Assembly (NCBI RefSeq): GCF_013393905.1
Contig: NZ_CP040272.1
Span: 5,328,001 to 5,392,000, forward strand
Length of the DNA: 64,000 bases
From: Nostoc sp. C052
Lineage (GTDB): Bacteria; Cyanobacteriota; Cyanobacteriia; Cyanobacteriales; Nostocaceae
Direction: 5' to 3'
A program made the translations under genes and the position numbers. Below, piece by piece: positions 58,428-64,000 of this stretch; position 1 is the stretch's first letter, and the number at the start of each line of letters is the position of its first letter. A model generated the notes under the pieces. That model saw only the letters and a list, made by a program, of their open reading frames with translations. It searched no databases and was not told the DNA's origin.

Positions 58428-60605
58428 TTAAATTAGGCTTCTAGGACGTACCCGATTGGCTTCATCAACTAAAGAGATTTTTTCGTCTTTAGTTGCGAGG
58501 TGTGCCATGTCGCGTAGGGCTTTTTCCAATCCCTTTCTCAGATGCACTTCTTGTAATGGCTGCCCCAAAATTGTTAAATCAGCAGCAGCTTGGAGTTGGC
58601 GGGAGGTGATTAAATTGAGAGCAGTTTCTAATACTTGTTTAGTCAGGCGATAGCGATCGCTACCAACTAAAGTCAGTGCTTCAATAGCCACAGAAGCGGC
58701 TTTGAGTTCTTGAGTACCTGGAGCCGAGCGATCGCCGTTGATTAAAGTTCGGGCAATCTCTACTCGCGCTCGTGTATATAAATTAGAAGTTTGCGGTATA
58801 TTTTCCAAAGCTGCTACAGCACCGTTGCGATTTCCAGTGGCACAAAAGCAACGTGCTAACCCAAAAGCTGCTGATACATAACTCGGATCGGTGCGGGACA
58901 CCAAACTATACATCTTAATTGCTAATTGGTAATTTTCGGCAAGTTCGGCGGCTAACCCCAGCGCCAGTTTCGGAGCTAATTCTCCTGGTAAATCAAAATA
59001 AACTTGGTCAAATGCTTTCTGCGCCTCTGCGGGTTTATTTTGCGCCATCAGCGATCGCCCACGATACCAAAAGATCCGCCAGTCCCAAGGATCTTTGGCT
59101 ACAACTTGGGCTATAGCTTGTTCTGCTTCTTCGTAATCACTGGTATCAATTAAGGCATTTGCCAAGCGCAACAAGGCTTCACTTGATTTCGGGAATTGCT
59201 TGACAACAACATCTAAACCGATGGCTCGCTGGACTGGATCGGCGATCGCGCTGGCATTTAGGACTGCATTAAAGCCCGGATCGCTAGCATCTAATATTGG
59301 TATCGGTAATTGCTGATATTCTGGTTTAATTGGTTCAAAACTGCCACTGTGGGTAATAGCTAACATATCGCCGCTAAACAGGTTACTGGTGGCGGGACGG
59401 GGAATATTGGTAGAAATGGCGACAACTTCCCGCAGTACACCCAATAACTGATCTGCCATTTCATCGGCTGACTGAAATCGGTCATCAGGATTTTCGGCGG
59501 TGGCTTTAATCAGAAAGCGATACAGTGATTCTTGTTGGGCAAATAAAGGTTCTTCTTGGGGGCTGGGAAGTGTGTATAAATGTTCCTTACTAAAACCTTT
59601 AATCTCAGTAAGCAACACCGCTAAAGTTCTGCCAATGGTAAATAAATCGGAAACAATTGTTGGGCCTTCGCCAGCTTCGGGAGCGCTATAGCCCACTGTA
59701 CCGTAAATATCACCATTGAGATCGTCAACGCGACGGACACCACCCAAGTCGATTAATTTCACGTCGTTGTCTTCGATCATGATATTATCTGGCTTGAAGT
59801 CGCAGTATACCAACCCCAAAGAATGTAGATAGGCAAAAGCTCCCAAGATGCGGTGAATATATGCGATCGCTTCTGCTACAGGTAAAGCGCCGCGAGTTTT
59901 GCGGATTTCTTTGAGGGTTTTACCGCCCACATACTCCATGATGATAAAACCTTCGTTACCGTGGTTGACGAAATTATAAATCCCCACGATATTAGAATGT
60001 TTTACGACTGCTAGGAATTGTCTTTCTGCCACGGCGACGGCTGCACTGGATGCGTCTTCGCTGTTGAGCAATCCTTTCAGTACCACATAGCGAGATAAAG
60101 TTTTATCGAAGCCTAAATAAATCCATCCTAAACCACCATAGGCGATTGCTCCTTTGACTTCGTATTGCCCGATAACTAGATCACCAGGCTTCAGAGTCGG
60201 AATAAAAGAATACTTCTGCCCACACTTACTGCAAAATCCGTTTTCTCGTCGCAAAGAATGATTGCAATTACTACAAAAGCGTTTATTCTCCGGCACCATT
60301 GGGTTAGGAATAATCGCGTTTTCTGGCTCTGTTGAAGGTAGTTCTGGTACAGAAGTTAATCCCGCTCCTAGTTGTCTGCGGCTACTACGGGCAGAAGTGC
60401 TACTAGTACGCCGCGAACCCTTGGAACGATTGGTTAATGGAGAGGAACCTGTGGCTGTGGTAATTGGTGAACTTCTGAGTGTAAGTGAGGCATTTTGCTT
60501 CTGGCTGACATCCAGAGATTTTAATGCTGCTAACCCACAGACATTACAGTAGTCATCTTCAATAGTGCCAGTACATCCATTCCGCAGACAGCGAAGACTG
60601 TTCAT
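58428..60605 (-). CDS. PknG-like Ser/Thr kinase with zinc ribbons and TPR domain
   Basis: Domains: N-terminal Cys4 ribbon (CLRNGCTGTIEDDYCNVCG), a Ser/Arg-rich linker, a second ribbon (CSNCNHSLRRENGFCSKCG, residues 111-129), a kinase domain (about 145-390) and a TPR-rich C-terminus (about 430-720). Kinase residues: K177 (YVVLKGLL), catalytic D269 in LVYCDFKPDNIMI, D286 in LIDLGGVRR, and YGTVGYSAPE. The HRD Arg is Cys (YCD) and DFG is DLG, as in PknG of actinobacteria, which also has Cys motifs and TPRs. So a cytoplasmic kinase not needing activation-loop phosphorylation. It is the second gene of the cluster. Confidence 0.92.
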   Translation of the reverse strand: MNSLRCLRNGCTGTIEDDYCNVCGLAALKSLDVSQKQNASLTLRSSPITTATGSSPLTNRSKGSRRTSSTSARSSRRQLGAGLTSVPELPSTEPENAIIPNPMVPENKRFCSNCNHSLRRENGFCSKCGQKYSFIPTLKPGDLVIGQYEVKGAIAYGGLGWIYLGFDKTLSRYVVLKGLLNSEDASSAAVAVAERQFLAVVKHSNIVGIYNFVNHGNEGFIIMEYVGGKTLKEIRKTRGALPVAEAIAYIHRILGAFAYLHSLGLVYCDFKPDNIMIEDNDVKLIDLGGVRRVDDLNGDIYGTVGYSAPEAGEGPTIVSDLFTIGRTLAVLLTEIKGFSKEHLYTLPSPQEEPLFAQQESLYRFLIKATAENPDDRFQSADEMADQLLGVLREVVAISTNIPRPATSNLFSGDMLAITHSGSFEPIKPEYQQLPIPILDASDPGFNAVLNASAIADPVQRAIGLDVVVKQFPKSSEALLRLANALIDTSDYEEAEQAIAQVVAKDPWDWRIFWYRGRSLMAQNKPAEAQKAFDQVYFDLPGELAPKLALGLAAELAENYQLAIKMYSLVSRTDPSYVSAAFGLARCFCATGNRNGAVAALENIPQTSNLYTRARVEIARTLINGDRSAPGTQELKAASVAIEALTLVGSDRYRLTKQVLETALNLITSRQLQAAADLTILGQPLQEVHLRKGLEKALRDMAHLATKDEKISLVDEANRVRPRSLI

Positions 60606-60826
60606 TGAAGTCTCCTAAATCTATATTCATAAATCATTGTTGATTATTCTCCCGATCTTTTTCACCAAATATCTGCTTTATCAAAAAAGTGAAGGTTGAA
60701 AACCGGACTTACGTCCCGCTACGCTAACGCCCACAAGGGGCGTAAGGTAGGTAAAAACCCCACGCATATTGTGGGTGGCTTAGTTTAATTGCGAATTGCG
60801 AATTGCGAATTGCTTTTATTGTTCCC
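60606..60826. repeat. Gap with repeats between kinase and coiled-coil genes
   Basis: It carries GGGGCGTAAGG-type repeat sequence near 60710-60750 and a GCGAATT heptamer array at 60788-60813. The kinase gene may have its own promoter in the right half. Confidence 0.55.
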
Positions 60827-62035
60827 CTAAAATTGGCTGTTTAAACGTTTTTCATATTGGGAAACTAATTCCGATGCTTTGTCTAATGGAGTTGGGCGCA
60901 CATAAAGGAGTTGTGTTGCTTTTTGGGCTAAATCAACCAAGGTAATATCTTCAATCAATCCCCGCGCTAAGGCTTTGGCTTTGAGGCCATCCAGTCGTCC
61001 CCGTAACTCCCGACGAGTTTGTAATAAAGTACTATTAGCTGTGTATGTCTGTTGCTCTACAGTTATGTATTCTTTGGCTTTGGCTATCCAATTATCTAAA
61101 CCGAGCATAACTGGACTAACTAAACCCTCCTCTAGCTTGTTTTGTAAGCGTGTGAGCCATTGGCTAAGGGCATCTATCTGCTCTTGGGGTAATGGAGTGT
61201 GCTGTGTTAGATACAAAACTTTTGCTTGGCTTTCCGTAAAAGCGGCAATAGATTGTGAGTGAAGTCTAATTAATTGTGCTAATAAATTCTGAGCGATCGC
61301 TACTTTCTCTTGTATCTGAGCCTGTTGTTTCTGGGCTTGCTCTAAGACTAATTTAACTTGTGCCAATAAAGGTTTGAGTTGCCGATCTATCTCTGCACTC
61401 ACTCCTAAAGGATCTTGCTCAATCTTTTCTCGTAGAGAAGCGATCGCCTCATGAGCTTGTACCAGTTCACTCCTAGAGGCTTGATTGAGTGATGCGGCTA
61501 AGTTTTGCCCTAAGATAATTTGCGATTCGGCATCTTGGAGTATAAATTCTAGATTTGTCCAAGCGGTATCAACCGCTAGAACTGCATCTCTGGCCACAGA
61601 AAAAGCCTGAGTCATTACTTCCAATAATTGTGCAGGAGCGATCGCATTTGCTTGTTGAGTCACAGTCAGTAATTCTCTCTGTGCTAATGGCGTTTGCACA
61701 ACAGACAGATGAATCGAAGTGCCTGTTAATAGTTGTTTAATTTCATCAATTTTTTCCTCTGTTGCCAAAAATCGTGGTAATTGCTGCCGCAATCTACTGG
61801 CTCGATCTATTGTTTGCACCAATAGGTCAAAATACTGAAATAAATCGTTCATTGCCTCCAACGCTGGAGTCACTTTTTGAGCAGTAATACCTGTCAAATG
61901 AACTTTAGCAAAACCAGGACTCCCACAAAGGCGTTGATATACTGGGAGTTCTTGTAGATCAAACAGGTTTTGGCTAACTACTTGAATTTTATTTTTCCAG
62001 TCAGCTAAGAGTTGATCGACAATTTTGGTTGTCAT
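60827..62035 (-). CDS. Long helical coiled-coil protein of the kinase cluster
   Basis: A 402-residue protein, almost wholly helical, Gln/Leu/Ala-rich with heptad-like stretches (residues about 170-260, such as LVLEQAQKQQAQIQEKVAIA). No signal peptide, Cys cluster or membrane segment. I do not recognise a family. It is the first gene of the co-directional cluster, 221 bases before the kinase. It could be a scaffold or a phosphorylation target, which is inference. Confidence 0.6.
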   Translation of the reverse strand: MTTKIVDQLLADWKNKIQVVSQNLFDLQELPVYQRLCGSPGFAKVHLTGITAQKVTPALEAMNDLFQYFDLLVQTIDRASRLRQQLPRFLATEEKIDEIKQLLTGTSIHLSVVQTPLAQRELLTVTQQANAIAPAQLLEVMTQAFSVARDAVLAVDTAWTNLEFILQDAESQIILGQNLAASLNQASRSELVQAHEAIASLREKIEQDPLGVSAEIDRQLKPLLAQVKLVLEQAQKQQAQIQEKVAIAQNLLAQLIRLHSQSIAAFTESQAKVLYLTQHTPLPQEQIDALSQWLTRLQNKLEEGLVSPVMLGLDNWIAKAKEYITVEQQTYTANSTLLQTRRELRGRLDGLKAKALARGLIEDITLVDLAQKATQLLYVRPTPLDKASELVSQYEKRLNSQF

Positions 62036-62110
62036 AACAAGTAATGAAACTACCAGGCGGTTATGAAATTGTGAATGCTGAAAGAGTTGGTGTTGTAGAT
62101 TATATCTTGA

Positions 62111-63256
62111 TTATTTTTTCACAAATAGATTGGTCATTGGTTTAACTCCTTTAGTCGTGTCATTAGCAAAGTTTAAGTATTCATAGATGCCAAAAGCATC
62201 TTCAGTAGTTCGTAGCAATGAGTAGTGATTATAGGGTGTGTTATCTACAACGCCCCGTGAGGCGTGATTAGTAATCACAATCGTCGCAATATGACCGCCG
62301 CCAAAGTTAGCTTTGCTATCAGGGTCGAAGCCACAACAACCTTGAATTTGAGCTTTGTCATGAGGATTACTATCTTCATCCCAGGTAATAATAATTGCAT
62401 TATTGCCAGACTCAGCCCACAACTTAGAAGTAGTAATTTGATTAACAACTTTTCCAATCATCGTGTCGCCGATTTGAATCAATTTTTGCAATTGGGGACA
62501 CTCTGCTAAACCGTGCATTTCATGACATTGGTTGAAGATGATGTGGCTGTAGTTGGGAACTTTATCACTTTTCAGGTCGGTAGTAAGTTGTTCAATCCCG
62601 ACTATTTTACTGGGTAAGTTCGGGTCATCTTGCACGTTTTTGAAGTTCATAAAACCATTATGTTTGACCGCATATAATGCACGATTGAGACTGGGAGCAA
62701 CAACGGACTTAGAGCCTGGAGAAGGAATATCTTCAAAATACCCTTTCCAAGTCAGCCCCTTTTGTGACAATTGGTCGATTAAGCTTTTAGAGGTAATGGT
62801 ATGGTTGGCATAGTCAGGTTGACGAGAGTTGTGGCAAAATTGCTGATTACTATTAGCAAAGCAATAGAAAGCATCATCATCATGAATACCAAAAGTACTA
62901 CCGCTTAAAATGGCAACATAGTTAGCTTCGCTGGGATGTACTTCGCCATAGAAGTTGCTAGCCAAACCATAGGTTTTTGCCAGTTGATTGATGATGGGTG
63001 CATTAGGATTGCCAATAATTTGGTCGTAGGATTTGTTTTCTTCAACAATCACGAAGATATGATCATATTTAGGAATGGCTTTGTCGTCTGGTGTAGGAGT
63101 TGAAACTACTGCTGCTGTATTTTTAACTACTTGCGGTGGGTTAGTAGCTGATTGACTAGATTTTGGTGAGTTGGATAAGCAACTATTGAGTGTGAGGGTC
63201 AAGCTCAATAAGCAAATATGATGAAAAATTGTTTGAAGTCTAGGGTGTAATGACAT
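62111..63256 (-). CDS. Phosphoesterase-family lipoprotein
   Basis: An N-terminal lipoprotein signal ends in LTLNSC (Cys at about residue 26), so the protein is probably anchored in the periplasm or outer membrane. The body matches the phosphoesterase family of alkaline-phosphatase fold (as in phospholipase C/acid phosphatase AcpA): IFVIVEENKSYDQIIGN, EVHPSEANYVAILSG, IITWDEDSNPHD, and a late GGGHIATIVITNHAS with NHYSLLRTTEDAFG. The metal ligands (Glu-Asn, Ser/Thr, Asp-Glu, His) can be placed. It likely releases phosphate from phospholipids or organic phosphates. Monocistronic, 75 bases upstream of the coiled-coil gene on the same strand. Confidence 0.85.
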   Translation of the reverse strand: MSLHPRLQTIFHHICLLSLTLTLNSCLSNSPKSSQSATNPPQVVKNTAAVVSTPTPDDKAIPKYDHIFVIVEENKSYDQIIGNPNAPIINQLAKTYGLASNFYGEVHPSEANYVAILSGSTFGIHDDDAFYCFANSNQQFCHNSRQPDYANHTITSKSLIDQLSQKGLTWKGYFEDIPSPGSKSVVAPSLNRALYAVKHNGFMNFKNVQDDPNLPSKIVGIEQLTTDLKSDKVPNYSHIIFNQCHEMHGLAECPQLQKLIQIGDTMIGKVVNQITTSKLWAESGNNAIIITWDEDSNPHDKAQIQGCCGFDPDSKANFGGGHIATIVITNHASRGVVDNTPYNHYSLLRTTEDAFGIYEYLNFANDTTKGVKPMTNLFVKK

Positions 63257-63408
63257 AGATACTGAGTATAAATGTTAAGTATATGTCGAATGTTTTGTCA
63301 GATCAATAGAAAAAGAATGGGTCAAGTACCGAAACTGCCCCATATATCCGTGGCAAAACGGTTCGCATAAAAGCAACAGCAATTGTCTCGCCAGTACGGC
63401 GCGATCTC
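63257..63408. other. Upstream region of the phosphoesterase gene
   Basis: Should contain the promoter of the phosphoesterase gene on the minus strand. No Pho-box repeat was recognised by eye and no other feature was seen. Confidence 0.4.
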
Positions 63409-63558
63409 TCAAACCTCAATTTTCTCATGCCATCCATTCAGTCCACTGTGGTGTATCTGAAACCAATTGAGCAAATTTGTCATCTTCAGATTCTCAAACT
63501 CCAGCATCACGCCGCGACGCTTACCACTCTTGCCTAAAGGAATAATTGTATCGCTCAT
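63409..63558 (-). CDS. Small hypothetical protein, 49 residues
   Basis: The frame starts MSDTIIPLGKSGKRRGVMLE and ends WHEKIEV. The open frame continues upstream of the ATG to a stop at about 63623 without another ATG (reading INSLYQRKKTGDRSKEE), so it may be the tail of a degraded gene. No family recognised. It is too short for the codon pattern to be judged. Confidence 0.3.
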   Translation of the reverse strand: MSDTIIPLGKSGKRRGVMLEFENLKMTNLLNWFQIHHSGLNGWHEKIEV

Positions 63559-63625
63559 CTCTTCTTTTGAGCGATCGCCAGTCTTTTTACGCTGGTACAG
63601 ACTGTTGATTACTGGAAGTCCTTAA

Positions 63626-64000
63626 TTTTTATATTTTTTTGCGGCGTTAGGACGAATTGGCAAAGCTGATGCCCAAACACCTGCAATGTTTGTACTGCGG
63701 GATTTGCATCCATTTGTGAAAAATCCGACTACGGAGAAGAATGCCCCGATTGTGCGGGAGTTGCGAAACTTGATGGGGGAGTTAAAGCGATCGCCTAATA
63801 TTATCATCACCACTAGCCATACTTTAGAACTTCCTGACGAGTTACTCCAAGAAGTGACAGTAGTGGATTTTCCCTTACCTAGCGTTAGCGAAATCGATAA
63901 TTTAATTCAACAGTTAGTAGTACCAGATAAGTTAAATGTTTCTGGTTTAGCGCGGGAACAGTTAGTTAAAGCCTGTCAAGGTTTAAGTCGCACCCGGATT
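63626..64000 (+). pseudogene. AAA+ ATPase (Ycf46-like) fragment, open at the window end
   Basis: The frame opens after a TAA at 63623-63625 and reads AMFVLRDLHPFVKNPTTE, IVRELRNLMGELKRSPNI, IITTSHTLELPDELLQEVTV, then VKACQGLSRTRI at the end. This resembles the segment of Ycf46-type AAA+ ATPases preceding the Walker A region. The usual first ~80 residues are absent; the first ATG is at 63686. It is therefore either a 5'-truncated remnant or a gene with a start at 63686, and it continues beyond the window. Confidence 0.6.

Noticed and set aside
63622..63813. Minus-strand 63-residue frame at the window end
   Set aside because: Antisense to the AAA+ Ycf46-like fragment, whose sequence is recognisable on the plus strand.
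1..64000. tRNA, rRNA or complete insertion sequence
   Set aside because: None was recognised by eye; no T-loop-like GTTCGAATC context with a matching acceptor stem and no transposase motif were found. A tRNA scan would be needed to be certain.

Overview
The window is chromosomal DNA from a filamentous, probably heterocyst-forming cyanobacterium of the Nostoc/Anabaena type. Evidence: the octamer GCGATCGC (HIP1) is scattered everywhere; short heptanucleotide tandem repeats and dispersed gene-edge repeats are abundant; and many proteins belong to cyanobacterial or plastid-linked families (CRR6, Ycf35/DUF1257, DUF2997, DUF3038, DUF4335, DUF3685, cyanobacteriochrome-type GAF domains, phytol-kinase-like protein). 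No rRNA, tRNA, CRISPR array or intact insertion sequence was seen.

Layout. 0-13.5 kb: housekeeping and regulatory genes (scpB, ispD, a GT9 glycosyltransferase, CRR6-like gene, a PerR/FurC-type Fur regulator, a 1005-residue NACHT ATPase with pentapeptide repeats, a DUF3685 protein with a degenerate receiver domain, a phytol-kinase-like gene, a flavoprotein lacking its redox disulfide, a CobD-like PLP enzyme, HU). 14-26.5 kb: DUF2288, a flotillin/NfeD-like pair, mutS2, a Uma2 gene, the DUF3038-DUF4335 pair, a YiaA-like protein and a DUF2997-Ycf35-ferredoxin operon. 27-38 kb: a DsbA/HCCA-isomerase-like protein, a multi-GAF photoreceptor-like histidine kinase, rpmB, htpG and metH. 38-51 kb is a mosaic with decay: a double-frameshifted gene beside an intact DUF488 gene, SDR and MFS genes, a headless alpha/beta hydrolase, a Ser/Thr kinase, ureEFG, a CYTH-like protein, a membrane patatin and a truncated NB-ARC ATPase. 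51-64 kb: a FUSC transporter, then a six-gene co-directional phosphosignalling cluster (coiled-coil protein, PknG-like kinase, PP2C, vWA, FHA, membrane sensor-like protein), a phosphoesterase lipoprotein and a Ycf46-like fragment.

Two themes stand out. First, the 53.8-62.0 kb cluster combines vWA, PP2C and Ser/Thr kinase proteins, the combination called the TerY-P triad, with zinc-ribbon FHA and membrane partners; it looks like a complete write-read-erase phosphorylation system of unknown input. Second, dispersed repeats reach into genes: they supply the stop codons and last residues of several proteins (ScpB, IspD, Fur, CobD-like, DsbA-like), the first codons of others, and in-frame insertions inside MutS2, the CobD-like enzyme and the DUF3685 protein.

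All functional names come from reading motifs by eye, with no database search; confidence values reflect this.
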